Positions 36,605 through 45,506 of a stretch of 64,000 bases of DNA are shown piece after piece. Each line of letters begins with the position of its first letter. Position 1 is the first letter of the stretch. The notes beneath the pieces are model-generated. The model worked only from the letters and a program-made list of their open reading frames with translations, was not told the origin of the DNA and made no database searches. A program made the translations under genes and the position numbers. This DNA comes from Nocardia sp. BMG111209 (GTDB taxonomy: Bacteria; Actinomycetota; Actinomycetes; Mycobacteriales; Mycobacteriaceae): assembly GCF_000381925.1 (NCBI RefSeq), contig NZ_KB907307.1:1860001-1924000 (forward strand), written 5' to 3'.

Positions 36605-37786
36605 GTGAACCCGACCTCGACGTTCGACCATCTCTCCCCCGAGGTCGCGGGACCCCGCTTCTGGGACGCGATCGCCGAGCTGCAGCGCCTCGGCCCGCTG
36701 GTCCGGGTGCGGAGTTGCGGCGGGTACTGGGCCGCCACCCGGCACGACACCGTGCTGCGCATCGCGCAGGACTGGCAGACCTTCACCTCCACCGAGGGCG
36801 TGTCGATCACCCGTCCCGGTTTCGACGCGATGCCCCGCCTGGTCCCGATCGAGCTGGATCCGCCCCGCCAGCGCGCCTACCGGACCGTGGTCAACCCGCA
36901 CCTGACCATCAAATCCCTGACGGCACTGGAGGATTCGATCCTGACGGTGGTGGACGAGCTGATCGACCCGCTGGCCGGACGCGACCGCTGTGACATCGCC
37001 GCCGATTTCGCCCGGAAGTTGCCCGGTACCATCCTGTTCCGGCTGCTCCTCCGCGCCACCGACGCGGATTTCCGGATCGCCGAACCGGCGGCGAAGGTGA
37101 TCAGCTTCGATTCCGACCGGGACCGCACCGCCGCCGCGGCCGCGACGCTACGCCGCTGGGCCGCAGGGGTTTTCGCGGACCGGGCCGGCGGCCCGGAGAT
37201 CGACGACGTGATCGGCGCCGTGATGCGGCTCGGCGACAGCGGGTTCGAGTTCGCCGACCACGAGTATTCCTCCGGCCTGCAACTGCTGATCCAGGGCGGT
37301 ATCGGCACCTCGGCCAGCGCCATCGGCGCCGCGATGCGCATTCTCGCCGAGCGGCCGGAACTGCAACAGCGGGTGCGCGCGGACCTGTCGCTGGTGCCGG
37401 CACTCGTCGAGGAGACGCTGCGGCTGGAAACCCCACTGCCGCTGATGTTCCGCACCGCGGTGCGGGACGTCGAGATCGCGGGCTGCCCGATCCGCGCAGG
37501 CGACAAGGTCGGCCTGTTCTTCGGCGCCGCCAACCGCGACCCGGACATGTTCGAGCACCCCGGCGAGGTGATCCTGGACCGTCCGCACAACCGGCATCTG
37601 TCGTTCGGCGCCGGCCCGCACCGCTGCATCGGCTCGAATCTGGCCCGGCTCCAGATCCGGATCGCGATCCGGCGGCTGCTGGAACGACTGGGCCCGTTCC
37701 GGATTCCCGCCGGCGCCGAGGTCGGCTACTTCAGCCTCCAGGCCCGCGGACCGAAATCCGTTCCGCTGGAATTCCTTCCGGCCTGA
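36605..37786 (+). CDS. Cytochrome P450
   Basis: A 393-residue soluble P450. The heme-cysteine loop is FGAGPHRCIGSNLARLQ, the ExxR motif is EETLR, and the I-helix reads LLIQGGIGTSAS, where Gly-Gly replaces the usual Ala-Gly before the threonine. It hydroxylates a substrate with O2 and two electrons; no ferredoxin or reductase is adjacent. The GTG start, nine bases after AAGGA, is chosen over an in-frame TTG. The gene is divergent from the VOC gene and its promoter carries operator copy 2. It ends 18 bp from the convergent TetR gene. Confidence 0.94.
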   Translation: MNPTSTFDHLSPEVAGPRFWDAIAELQRLGPLVRVRSCGGYWAATRHDTVLRIAQDWQTFTSTEGVSITRPGFDAMPRLVPIELDPPRQRAYRTVVNPHLTIKSLTALEDSILTVVDELIDPLAGRDRCDIAADFARKLPGTILFRLLLRATDADFRIAEPAAKVISFDSDRDRTAAAAATLRRWAAGVFADRAGGPEIDDVIGAVMRLGDSGFEFADHEYSSGLQLLIQGGIGTSASAIGAAMRILAERPELQQRVRADLSLVPALVEETLRLETPLPLMFRTAVRDVEIAGCPIRAGDKVGLFFGAANRDPDMFEHPGEVILDRPHNRHLSFGAGPHRCIGSNLARLQIRIAIRRLLERLGPFRIPAGAEVGYFSLQARGPKSVPLEFLPA

Positions 37787-37804
37787 CCGAGCCGAGCGCG
37801 GAAT

Positions 37805-38386
37805 TCAGTTCTCCGGAGGCCCGGTCAGCCCGGCCAGCACCGCGAGGAACCGTTCCTCCGGAATGCCGTTGAACGGCCGGCCCTGCATCAGCGAGAAGAG
37901 GTGGTAGCCACCGAGAGCCGCCATCGCGATCGCGTCCACCACGTCCCGATCGCCCAGCGCGCCCGGCACATCCCGCTGCACCGCGGCCCAGATCGCCTGC
38001 CGCAGTTCGGGAACCCGCTCCCCCTCGGTGAGCATCAGCCGGAACAGCCGATCGAAGCGCCGGAAGTCGTGCAGCGACTGCTCGTATCCCAGCCGCCGCC
38101 GTTCCAGCGGATCCGCCACCTCGGCCACCGCGGCCCGCGCCTGCGCCATCTCCGCTCGCAGCGAGGCGACCTCGCGCTCCACCGCGGCGTCCAGCAGCGC
38201 CTGTTTGGAGGGGAAGTGCCGGTAGAGGCTGCCCGTGCCGACCGCCAGCCCGACCCGCCGCTCCACCTCGCTGATCGTGGCACCGGAGAAACCGACCTCG
38301 GCGAAGACCTCCATCGCGGCCTCGAGGATGCGCTCGCGGGTCTGCCCACGCGGCCGGGAACCGGTGGTGGCGGGATCGGTGGTCAC
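37805..38386 (-). CDS. TetR-family regulator, candidate controller of the catabolic cluster
   Basis: A 193-residue TetR protein with N-terminal DNA-binding helices RERILEAAMEVFAEVGFSGA and the recognition helix near LAVGTGSLYRHFPSKQALL. It is the only regulator within the 24-38 kb catabolic region, so it is the best candidate for binding the two 20-bp operator copies. This is inferred from position. It is convergent to the P450 gene and 9 bp downstream of copD in the same direction, so it may be co-transcribed with copD. Confidence 0.88.
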   Translation of the reverse strand: MTTDPATTGSRPRGQTRERILEAAMEVFAEVGFSGATISEVERRVGLAVGTGSLYRHFPSKQALLDAAVEREVASLRAEMAQARAAVAEVADPLERRRLGYEQSLHDFRRFDRLFRLMLTEGERVPELRQAIWAAVQRDVPGALGDRDVVDAIAMAALGGYHLFSLMQGRPFNGIPEERFLAVLAGLTGPPEN

Positions 38387-38395
38387 AGCGCCAGA

Positions 38396-39619
38396 TTACG
38401 CAGCCCGCACGGATTCCCGGGCATCGGCGGACCCGCGCGGTGCGGTCCGGGATCCGGCCCACAGCGCCGCCGCCACGAGCCCGGCCAGCACCACTCCGGT
38501 GCCGAACACGGTGAGATCGAACGACCGCGCCGCCGCCCAGCCCGCTTCGGTGCGCGCCGATCCCGCCAGGAACGGCACCACCAGTAGCACTCCGACCGCT
38601 GCAATGGCTTCCACCGCAACAACTTTCGGAAAATGCCGGACCGCGAGCCACAGCACCCCGACACGATCGCCACCCGCCCGCGCCGCCTCGATGCGCGGCA
38701 ACAGAACCCGCGCGTTGTAGCCACCGGCGACCAGCATCACGGCCACCAGCGCCAGCTTGATCGCCAGATAGCGGCCGTAGGGAGTGGTGAACAGCTGCGC
38801 CGGGGTCCCGACATGCGTCCAGGCCAGCCACGAACCACTCACCACCAACAATCCGACCGCGACGAGCGCGACCGACCCGAATCGGGCCCAGATCCGGCTC
38901 CACTCCGCGGCGACCCGATCGGTCGTCTCCGCATCGACCGGCGACCTGCGCAGCAGACCGGTCACACCGATGAATGCCAGCACCAGCAGCCCACCCGCCC
39001 ACAGCAGCGCACCCGCCAGATGCACCGTCGTCAGCACCGATTCGGCCAGACCGTCGGTGTGCACCGGCCCGAACGGGATCCGGGGCACCGCGATGGTGAG
39101 CACCCCGAGTACGGCCACGGCCCACCCGGCGGACCGCGCACCGCGCACGCGCAGCAGCACCAGCGACAACACCAGCACCAGGCACACCCCCAGTTGCAGC
39201 ACCCCGACCGTGCCCGCACCGAGGGTGTTCCCGCGCGCCGGTTTCGCGTGCAGATAGCCGTCGAGCACCGACCGGCCGAAGGCGGAGCCGATTCCGGTCC
39301 GTTCGGTCCGGGCCGCCACGGCGACGAATTCCAGCAGCGTCGTGACCGCGACCAGGATCGCGGCCGGAATCGCCAGCCGCCGCACCCGGCCCGCCACCAC
39401 ACCGCCGGTCGATTCCGGCGGCGCGAGCCACGCCACCGTCGACCCGACACCGACCGCGATCGCCGGCCCGGCGTAGTAAGCAGCCTCGATCACCACTCGC
39501 CCCACGCCCGGGGCAGGCGGCGCGGCCGCCGCCAGCACAGAAAAACTCGACACGCCCGAGACCGTATCGGGTCCGGCTGGGAGATCGCTGCGAGTTAGCC
39601 TCGCGCCGTCGGCGCGCAC
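38396..39619 (-). CDS. CopD-family copper-resistance membrane protein
   Basis: A 407-residue polytopic protein with about eight to nine helices. The CopD domain is recognisable by TPYGRYLAIKLALVAVML and NARVLLPRI in the C-terminal half and by histidines in TTVHLAGALLWAGGLL. It is thought to take up copper or manage it at the membrane. There is no CopC domain or copC gene next to it. The 5' end is uncertain; starts 20-27 codons later are possible. Confidence 0.8.
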   Translation of the reverse strand: MRADGARLTRSDLPAGPDTVSGVSSFSVLAAAAPPAPGVGRVVIEAAYYAGPAIAVGVGSTVAWLAPPESTGGVVAGRVRRLAIPAAILVAVTTLLEFVAVAARTERTGIGSAFGRSVLDGYLHAKPARGNTLGAGTVGVLQLGVCLVLVLSLVLLRVRGARSAGWAVAVLGVLTIAVPRIPFGPVHTDGLAESVLTTVHLAGALLWAGGLLVLAFIGVTGLLRRSPVDAETTDRVAAEWSRIWARFGSVALVAVGLLVVSGSWLAWTHVGTPAQLFTTPYGRYLAIKLALVAVMLVAGGYNARVLLPRIEAARAGGDRVGVLWLAVRHFPKVVAVEAIAAVGVLLVVPFLAGSARTEAGWAAARSFDLTVFGTGVVLAGLVAAALWAGSRTAPRGSADARESVRAA

Positions 39620-39624
39620 GGAGC

Positions 39625-40545
39625 TCAGGTGAGGTCGAGAACCGCCTTACCCGACAGGGTGCGACCGGTCAGGGCGGACACGGCGTCGTCGATCCGGTCC
39701 CAGGTGTCCCGCCAGCCGATGACGGGTTCCAGTTTCCCCGTGTCGATCAGGTCCAGCAGGATGCGGAAATTCGTGCCGCGGTCGGTCAGCCCGCCGCCGT
39801 TGTACACGGAGGTGAGGGTGATCGGCCGGCGTCGCCCGAGTGTCGATCCCACCGGGAAGGTCGCCGCCTGCTGCGAGGACCAGCCGACACTCTGCACGTT
39901 GCCGCCGGGGGCCAGCAGTCCGTAGGCCCGGACCAGTTGCGGGCCACCCACCTGATCGATGACGACGTCGACGGGCCGGTCGATACCGTCGAGACCGATC
40001 ACCACCTGGTCGGCGCCCAACTCCCGCAATCCTTTTCCCCGTTCGGCGGAACTGACGGAGGCGATCACGTACGCACCCGAGATCTGCGCCAACTGCACCG
40101 CGAACGTCCCGACACCCCCGACGGCTCCGGTGACCAGCACCCGCAGCCCGGTGAGCGGCCCGGCCTGCTGCAGAGCGCGCAGCGCGGTACCGGCCGCGAC
40201 GGGCAGCGTCGCGGCCACCCCGAGATCGATCGAATCCGGGACGACCGCGACATCGGTCGTGTCGACCGCCCGCAGCCGGGCCCAGCCGCCGTTGTCGGCG
40301 TATGTCATGACCCGGCTGCCCACCGGCGGGCCGCTGCCGTCCGCCGCCGCCGCGACGACGAGGCCGGTCGCCTCGAAGCCCAGCACCGCGCCGGGGTCGA
40401 GTACACCGGCCATGTACAACTCGCCGGCGTTGAGCGAACTGTGCCGGACGTCGACGAGCACCTGTCCCGGTCCCGGCACCGGCTCCGGTACCTCGGCGAA
40501 ACCGAACTTCGATGCGGACGCTGGATCGACGACGATCGCCTTCAT
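39625..40545 (-). CDS. Zinc-free MDR-family NADPH:quinone/alkenal reductase-like protein
   Basis: A 306-residue medium-chain reductase. The NADP-binding motif is VTGAVGGVGTFAVQLA, with ASVSSAERGKGLRELGAD after it. The zinc-binding GHE motif and structural cysteines are absent, placing it with quinone oxidoreductases and enoyl reductases. It reduces a conjugated carbonyl or quinone with NADPH. ATG with GGAAGG upstream was chosen. It ends 5 bp before the copD start codon region, so the two may be co-transcribed. Confidence 0.85.
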   Translation of the reverse strand: MKAIVVDPASASKFGFAEVPEPVPGPGQVLVDVRHSSLNAGELYMAGVLDPGAVLGFEATGLVVAAAADGSGPPVGSRVMTYADNGGWARLRAVDTTDVAVVPDSIDLGVAATLPVAAGTALRALQQAGPLTGLRVLVTGAVGGVGTFAVQLAQISGAYVIASVSSAERGKGLRELGADQVVIGLDGIDRPVDVVIDQVGGPQLVRAYGLLAPGGNVQSVGWSSQQAATFPVGSTLGRRRPITLTSVYNGGGLTDRGTNFRILLDLIDTGKLEPVIGWRDTWDRIDDAVSALTGRTLSGKAVLDLT

Positions 40546-40651
40546 GCGTGAGCCTTCCGACACGATGGGGCACAACGAGTGACCTCGTCAGTCTGCGAAG
40601 CGAGGAGGAAACCGTCCAATACCTTCGGCTATAACCCGTGGTTATGGATGC

Positions 40652-41575
40652 TCATACCGCGAGGTTTCGGAAGTGGTTGTCCAGCAACGGAACCGGGTCC
40701 AGATCTGTGAGATCGTGTCCGGCATCGACGTGGTCGGTGAAATCGTTGCCGTCGCGGGCCTGGACGATACGGATCTCCCCGACGAGCCCCAGCAACGTGG
40801 TCGCGACCGCCACCGCGCGCCGGTAGCCCGGCGGGTCGCGGTCGGCGACGATCCAGACCCGCGCGGCGCCCCGCAATCGCGCCGCGTGCTCGGGCCGCCA
40901 GTTGTGCGCGCCACCGGCATTGGTGGTCGCGATGGCGCCCGCATGCCGGGCGGTGTCGGTATCCGCCTCGCCCTCACAGACATACACGTCGGCCCCGGCT
41001 GCGATACCCGCGAGCAGTTCGGGAAGCCGGTACGGGACCGTGCCGAAACCGCCGTTGCACCAACCGGTTCCGGTCCACCGCTGCTGCCAGAAGTGTTTGG
41101 CGCGGCCGCCGAGGTGCGGGGTGTGCACCCGGATCACCCGGCCTTCGGGATCACCGCCGGGGCCGGTGTAGACATACGTCGCGACCACCCGGCCGGGGCC
41201 ACACGCGGGGCCGAGATCGGGTTTGCGGACGGTCAGCGGCAGGCCGGACGCGAGCGCCGCGCGGTCGGCCGGCGCCACCGCGCGACCACCGCCCCGGACA
41301 TGGCCCGTTCGCGGCCGCGGCGGGCCGTCGAACAGATCCCGCACGCGCAGGCCGAGGCGGGCGAGGACCTCCTCGTCCCGGCAGCCCGCGAAGCAGCGGA
41401 CGATCGTCCGCTGCTTGCCGTGGTTGTAGACGATGCCCAGCGACGGGCGATGGCGGCGGCCGTCGGCCTCGTGGACCGGGCAGAGGTATCGGACCCAGTC
41501 GCCGCTGGTGCGACCGGGTCCGCTGACGCGGGTGAGGGCCTCGGTGACGGTGTCCCAGGATCCGTGGATACCCAT
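40652..41575 (-). CDS. Stand-alone primase-like protein (CHC2-type zinc finger plus TOPRIM)
   Basis: A 307-residue protein with a phage-primase-like N-terminus: CPVHEADGRRHRPSLGI followed by VRCFAGC, giving C-x2-H and C-x3-C zinc ligands. The TOPRIM domain has VYVCEGEADTDTARH (glutamate) and VWIVADRDPPG (D-x-D). Such proteins synthesise primers or unwind in phages, plasmids and integrative elements; this one has no helicase domain and no phage genes beside it. GGAGAGGA precedes the chosen ATG. Confidence 0.8.
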   Translation of the reverse strand: MGIHGSWDTVTEALTRVSGPGRTSGDWVRYLCPVHEADGRRHRPSLGIVYNHGKQRTIVRCFAGCRDEEVLARLGLRVRDLFDGPPRPRTGHVRGGGRAVAPADRAALASGLPLTVRKPDLGPACGPGRVVATYVYTGPGGDPEGRVIRVHTPHLGGRAKHFWQQRWTGTGWCNGGFGTVPYRLPELLAGIAAGADVYVCEGEADTDTARHAGAIATTNAGGAHNWRPEHAARLRGAARVWIVADRDPPGYRRAVAVATTLLGLVGEIRIVQARDGNDFTDHVDAGHDLTDLDPVPLLDNHFRNLAV

Positions 41576-41632
41576 GGTGGTTCCTCTCCACCACCGGTGT
41601 ACCGCGCCCCGGAACCCCTCTGCCACAGCCGC

Positions 41633-42214
41633 TTACATCCGCAATTTCACCCAGACCATGCCCTGCCCGCTCTCGGCCGCGGCGCGGATCTCGCGCGGCT
41701 CCAGCCGATCCAGCCGATACCCCAGCCGCCGCGGCACCGCGGCACTGCGGACATTGGCCGCGTCACAACGAATCTCGGTTCGATGCACGCCGGGCAGCGC
41801 CAGCGCGACATCGGTGAGCGCCTCGGCACTGCGGGTGATCACGCCGCGCCCGGTGTGGCCGACGTGACACCAGTAGCCGATCTCCAGCGCATGATCACCG
41901 AGCCGGTCGTGCAGGCCGATCGCGCCGAGTACCGCGCCGGTGTCGCCGGTGGTCGCGAAGATGCCGTAGTTGTACCCGCCTCCGGCGCCGGGCCATCCGG
42001 TGGCCTGGAAGGCCCGCTGCTGCTCCAGGGTGGGAGGCTGCGCGAGCCACTCCATCCACGGATGGATGTGCTCGTAGGAGGCGCTGATCGCCTCGAATCT
42101 CGGTATCAGGTCCGCGGGCTGCCACCGCCGTAACAGCAAGTCCCCCAAGTCGATCCGATGCGGCGGTGCGATACCCGGCGCGAGTGTGCGCGGTGGTTCG
42201 CCGATCATCCGCAT
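41633..42214 (-). CDS. GNAT-family N-acetyltransferase (RimJ/RimL type)
   Basis: A 193-residue acetyltransferase. The acetyl-CoA loop appears as IGYWCHVGHTGRGVITRSAEAL, split between the beta4 strand (LEIGYWCHVGHTGRG) and helix 3. NVRSAAVPRRLGYRLDRLE is the conserved C-terminal segment where N-x-R-S-x-x-V-x-x-x-L-G-Y is typical. Substrate is an amine or protein N-terminus and is not identified. It stands alone. Confidence 0.87.
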   Translation of the reverse strand: MRMIGEPPRTLAPGIAPPHRIDLGDLLLRRWQPADLIPRFEAISASYEHIHPWMEWLAQPPTLEQQRAFQATGWPGAGGGYNYGIFATTGDTGAVLGAIGLHDRLGDHALEIGYWCHVGHTGRGVITRSAEALTDVALALPGVHRTEIRCDAANVRSAAVPRRLGYRLDRLEPREIRAAAESGQGMVWVKLRM

Positions 42215-42262
42215 ATGGTGGGCGCGGCGGTGGCGAACCGCAACCGGATTTCCGCTACCGGA

Positions 42263-42685
42263 CTACTCCGGCTTCGAGTAATCGGTGCTCAGCCAGCGTT
42301 CCGGGCGCATCCGGATGATCAGCGATTCCGGGCCGAGGTTCGCCGCGGTGAATTCCTTGCCCTCCGCCTCGCCGAGGTACCGGTCGGCGATCGCGCGGGC
42401 GGTGTCGGGATCGGCGGGCGCGATGCCGACGACCGGGCCCTCCACCGTCACGTACCGGTACGGCGGCTGCTCGACCTGAGCGGTGAGCGAGAATCGACCG
42501 GCGGCGCGGATGAGCTGCTCCTTCACCGAGCCGGCCTCGGTCCACAGCAGCACCTCGCCGTCCGGCTCGTAGCCGTACCAGATCGGGACGGCCAGCGGGG
42601 CCCGGTCCGGGCGCTCGACGGCGATCACGCCCACATGCAGTTCGGCGAGGAAGGCGGTGCGTTCGGCCGGGGTCATCTTCGGCAT
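42263..42685 (-). CDS. Pyridoxamine 5'-phosphate oxidase-family (flavin split-barrel) protein
   Basis: A 140-residue split-barrel protein. Features: AELHVGVIAVERPDRAPLAV, then VPIWYGYEPDGEVLLWT, and VEGPVVGIAP. It binds FMN or F420 in the family but the exact cofactor and substrate are unknown. The chosen ATG follows GAGAGGACC. It is monocistronic and separated from neighbours by short gaps. Confidence 0.8.
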   Translation of the reverse strand: MPKMTPAERTAFLAELHVGVIAVERPDRAPLAVPIWYGYEPDGEVLLWTEAGSVKEQLIRAAGRFSLTAQVEQPPYRYVTVEGPVVGIAPADPDTARAIADRYLGEAEGKEFTAANLGPESLIIRMRPERWLSTDYSKPE

Positions 42686-42751
42686 CGGAAAGGTCCTCTC
42701 GACGGGCAACCACGTGATTCGGACAAGATCACGATAGTCGGCCGTGGCAGA

Positions 42752-43138
42752 TCAGGGACCGGCGGTCACTTCCACGGTGTTGCCGTCGGGATCGCGCAGA
42801 ACGGCCACCCGGCGGCCGCCGCCGATCTCCATCGGGCCGTGCAGGACCGCGCCGCCGCCCTCGACCACCCGATCGACGGTGCCGTCGAGATCGTCGACGT
42901 GGAAGGTGACGTACCGCAGTCCCGTGACGTCCAGGAACGCCGCGCTGCGATCGGCGGCGGCGGGCGGGCGGGCCGGCACCATCACCTTCATCGAGACGCC
43001 GTCGGCCTGCAGCCGATGCAGTGTCCCGGAACGGGATTCGCTCGCGGGCACCCGGCGCAGACCGAACGCGTGCGCGTAGAAATCCACGAGGGAATCGTCG
43101 GCGCTGACGAGCCCGACCTCCACCTGTCGCACGGTCAT
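42752..43138 (-). CDS. VOC-family (glyoxalase-like) protein
   Basis: A 128-residue vicinal-oxygen-chelate protein. VEVGLVSADDSLVDFYAHAF opens the first module and YVTFHVDDLDGTVDRVV the second; the C-terminal RDPDGNTVEV is the usual end with a metal-ligand glutamate. Could be a lyase, dioxygenase or resistance protein; no substrate hint. An upstream in-frame start is not supported. Confidence 0.82.
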   Translation of the reverse strand: MTVRQVEVGLVSADDSLVDFYAHAFGLRRVPASESRSGTLHRLQADGVSMKVMVPARPPAAADRSAAFLDVTGLRYVTFHVDDLDGTVDRVVEGGGAVLHGPMEIGGGRRVAVLRDPDGNTVEVTAGP

Positions 43139-43271
43139 CTCCGCCACCTCGCTTCGCAGTAATGATCTTCTCCGCATCAGCGAAGCAGATTCCGCCCGTC
43201 CGGGGCGTGGTTTCGGCCGAATCCGGCCGTCCGGCGAGATGCCGAGCGTGACCACTGGTTATCCTCGAATC

Positions 43272-44081
43272 ATGTGCTCTCCCAGTGCCACGCTGACGGT
43301 GTGGGCCGGCTCGTGGCTGGCCGGCTGCAGTGCGCCCGACGACGTGCTCGATGCGTTGCGGGCGTGGGCGACGCGCCAGACGGTGGCCGCCGGTGATCCG
43401 GTAACCGGTGGGCACACCGGCCTGCCCTGGCCCGCCGGCGACGCACCCGACGGCCAGGGCGCGGGAATCATGGTGTTGCTGAAGCTGATTCGCGAGGAGT
43501 TCGCGGATTCGCGCAGCCGGCTACGGCTGGTGCTGCCGGTCCCGGGCGATGTGCGGGGCCTGCCCCCGGCCGGTGAATTCGGCGCGGCCGCGCTGGAGGC
43601 CGAGGAGGGGGTGCTGATCGGCGTACCCGGCGAGGAGGGGGTCGGCCTGGTCCCGCAGTGGGCCGACGAGGACATGCTGCTGTGGACGGTGTTCCGCACC
43701 GCCATCCCCGCCGCGCCGGAGCCGGACATGCCGCTCGGCGAGGCCGAGTTCGCGATGCGCCAGGCCGTCCGCGACGCCGCCGACGCGCTGATGCGGTTGC
43801 AGACCACCGGCCTCAACTCCGGCGGCGACGACCCCCGCGAGATGGTCGAGGCCGAACTCGCCGACTACGCGCGCCACGAGTACCCGGATTCGATCCCGCT
43901 GCGGGCCCGCCGCATTCTCGACACCGCCGATCATGTGGCCGCCATCCTGGCCGTGGCCCAGCGCGAACCGGCCTCCGCCCCCACCTCGGCCAGCGCCCTG
44001 TCCGCGCAGGAGACGCTGCTGCGCCCGCTGTGGAACGCGATCCGCGCGGCCCGGCTCGCGGCGGTGCACGCCACGAGCTGA
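43272..44081 (+). CDS. Conserved hypothetical actinobacterial protein
   Basis: A 269-residue soluble protein with no motif that I recognise. It begins MCSPSATLTVWAGSWLAGC and contains an LRLVLPVPGDVRGLP stretch followed by a glycine-rich segment, then an alpha-helical C-terminal half. It has normal codon usage and an ordered alternation of helix and strand, so it is likely real. An alternative ATG or GTG 11 codons upstream exists. Its stop is 11 bp from that of the convergent oxidase-family gene. Confidence 0.7.
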   Translation: MCSPSATLTVWAGSWLAGCSAPDDVLDALRAWATRQTVAAGDPVTGGHTGLPWPAGDAPDGQGAGIMVLLKLIREEFADSRSRLRLVLPVPGDVRGLPPAGEFGAAALEAEEGVLIGVPGEEGVGLVPQWADEDMLLWTVFRTAIPAAPEPDMPLGEAEFAMRQAVRDAADALMRLQTTGLNSGGDDPREMVEAELADYARHEYPDSIPLRARRILDTADHVAAILAVAQREPASAPTSASALSAQETLLRPLWNAIRAARLAAVHATS

Positions 44082-44092
44082 CTCGCACCGGC

Positions 44093-44584
44093 TCAGTGCT
44101 TGCGCACGGTGTGTTCCGGCGTGCCGGGCTTCCAGATGTGCACGTCCATATGACCGTCGCGCACCTCGACCGCGGACGCGCCGGTGAGTTCGGCCGCGAA
44201 GAACGTATCGAAGGTCTCGTCCCGGAGGTCGAACTCGGTCTCCTCGTACAGCGATTGCAGCCACCGCGCCTGCAGCGCCTCGTCGCGAACGTCGTACACC
44301 GTGCCCCACAGTTTCGCGTCGCCGTCGGAGACCTCGGTGTCGACCGTGGCGGTGTGCAGGCAGAACCGCGGATCCCGTTGCAGATCCTTGAATTTCGTGG
44401 TCCCCGGCATGCCGACGAGCCACAGCCGGTCCTCGAACACGCGCGGCTCGATCGGGCTGATGCGCGGATATCCGTCGGAGCGGGTGGTGGCCAGCAGGCA
44501 GAGATTCTTCGCCGCGGCGTGCCGCCGCAGGAAGATTGCCGAGATGAGCGGGGCGGTGGTTGCGAACGCACGCCAAGTCGTCAT
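44093..44584 (-). CDS. Pyridoxamine 5'-phosphate oxidase-family protein
   Basis: A 163-residue split-barrel flavoprotein: NLCLLATTRSDGYPRISPIE, then LWLVGMPGTTKFKDLQRDPRF and a C-terminal AELTGASAVEVRDGHMDV. The text RISPIEPRVFEDRLW and the KxxDLxRDPR motif match actinobacterial F420/FMN-binding oxidoreductases. Substrate unknown. An in-frame extension upstream of this ATG was not used because it lacks family similarity. Confidence 0.82.
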   Translation of the reverse strand: MTTWRAFATTAPLISAIFLRRHAAAKNLCLLATTRSDGYPRISPIEPRVFEDRLWLVGMPGTTKFKDLQRDPRFCLHTATVDTEVSDGDAKLWGTVYDVRDEALQARWLQSLYEETEFDLRDETFDTFFAAELTGASAVEVRDGHMDVHIWKPGTPEHTVRKH

Positions 44585-44697
44585 GCCGGGCACCGTAGTG
44601 CAGGGCACCGACATCCACGGACCGGCCGGGAATCCGGCTCCCGGATCTGGTTGAATGAGGCTTCGTTGCATCGATTCCGAGCATCGAGGCGGTCACC

Positions 44698-45471
44698 GTG
44701 CAGGATTCACCACGCAGTACCCGATCGGTCGCGGGCGGAGCGCTCGCCGCGGCGGTGCTCGCGGCCGCCGTCGTCGCCACCGGCGGCCCGGCCCGGGCCA
44801 TCGTCGGCGGCACCGAGGCCGCACCCGGCGCCTATCCCTGGCTGGCCGCGATCGGCACCCCGGCGTTCGCGGTGCGGCCCGGCGGCCAGTTCTGCGCGGG
44901 CGCGCTGATCGCCCCGGACCAGGTGATCACGGCGGCGCACTGCGCGGTGCTGGCCCAGGAGACGCCGGACGCGCTCACCGCCACCTTCGGTCGCGACGAT
45001 CTCGGCGGCGGCGGCGGCGGAATCACCGTGGGCGTCAAGAACATCCGGATCGATCCGCGGTTCCGGGTGTCGATCTTCGACAGCGATCTCACGTACCACC
45101 ACGACCTGGCCATCCTCACCCTGGCTCAGCCGGTGCCGGTCGCGCCGGTGGCCGTCGCGAGCCCGCACGGCGAGACCGGCACGGTCGTCGGCTGGGGCGC
45201 CACCGCCGACGGCGACTGGGCCAACGCCCGGCTGCACACGGTGACCGTCCCGCTGGCCTCCGACGCCGACTGCGCCGCCGCCTACGGCACCGAATTCGAT
45301 GCCGGCGAGGCGTTCTGCGCCGGCTCCACCATCGCCGACACCGGCGAATTCGACAGCGGCGGGCCGATTCTGGTCGACGGCAAGCTCGTCGGGGTCACCT
45401 CGTGGGGCAGGGGTTCGGCCCAGCCGGGCTACCCCGGCGTCTACGCCCGCGTCTCCTCCACCGCCTTCTGA
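44698..45471 (+). CDS. Secreted trypsin-like serine protease (S1 family)
   Basis: A 257-residue protein with a signal peptide of about 34 residues (core AGGALAAAVLAAAVVATGG), then IVGGTEAAPGAYPW, where Ile35 would be the N-terminus after activation. The catalytic triad is visible: His in TAAHC, Asp in HHDLAILTL, Ser in FDSGGPILV (Phe in place of the usual Gly before Asp). Six cysteines include the pairs expected near the His and Ser. It likely degrades proteins outside the cell. It starts at GTG. Confidence 0.9.
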   Translation: MQDSPRSTRSVAGGALAAAVLAAAVVATGGPARAIVGGTEAAPGAYPWLAAIGTPAFAVRPGGQFCAGALIAPDQVITAAHCAVLAQETPDALTATFGRDDLGGGGGGITVGVKNIRIDPRFRVSIFDSDLTYHHDLAILTLAQPVPVAPVAVASPHGETGTVVGWGATADGDWANARLHTVTVPLASDADCAAAYGTEFDAGEAFCAGSTIADTGEFDSGGPILVDGKLVGVTSWGRGSAQPGYPGVYARVSSTAF

Positions 45472-45504
45472 GCCGAAACCCGCTGCCGCGAACCGGTTTC
45501 CGGC
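45472..45504. terminator. Candidate bidirectional terminator
   Basis: GCCGAAACC at 45472-45480 pairs with GGTTTCCGGC ending at 45504, one base bulged, around a 14-base loop. It begins within one base of the protease stop codon and is followed by the stop of the convergent TauE gene, so it could terminate both transcripts. Moderate stem, no T-tract. Confidence 0.45.
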
Positions 45505-45506
45505 GC

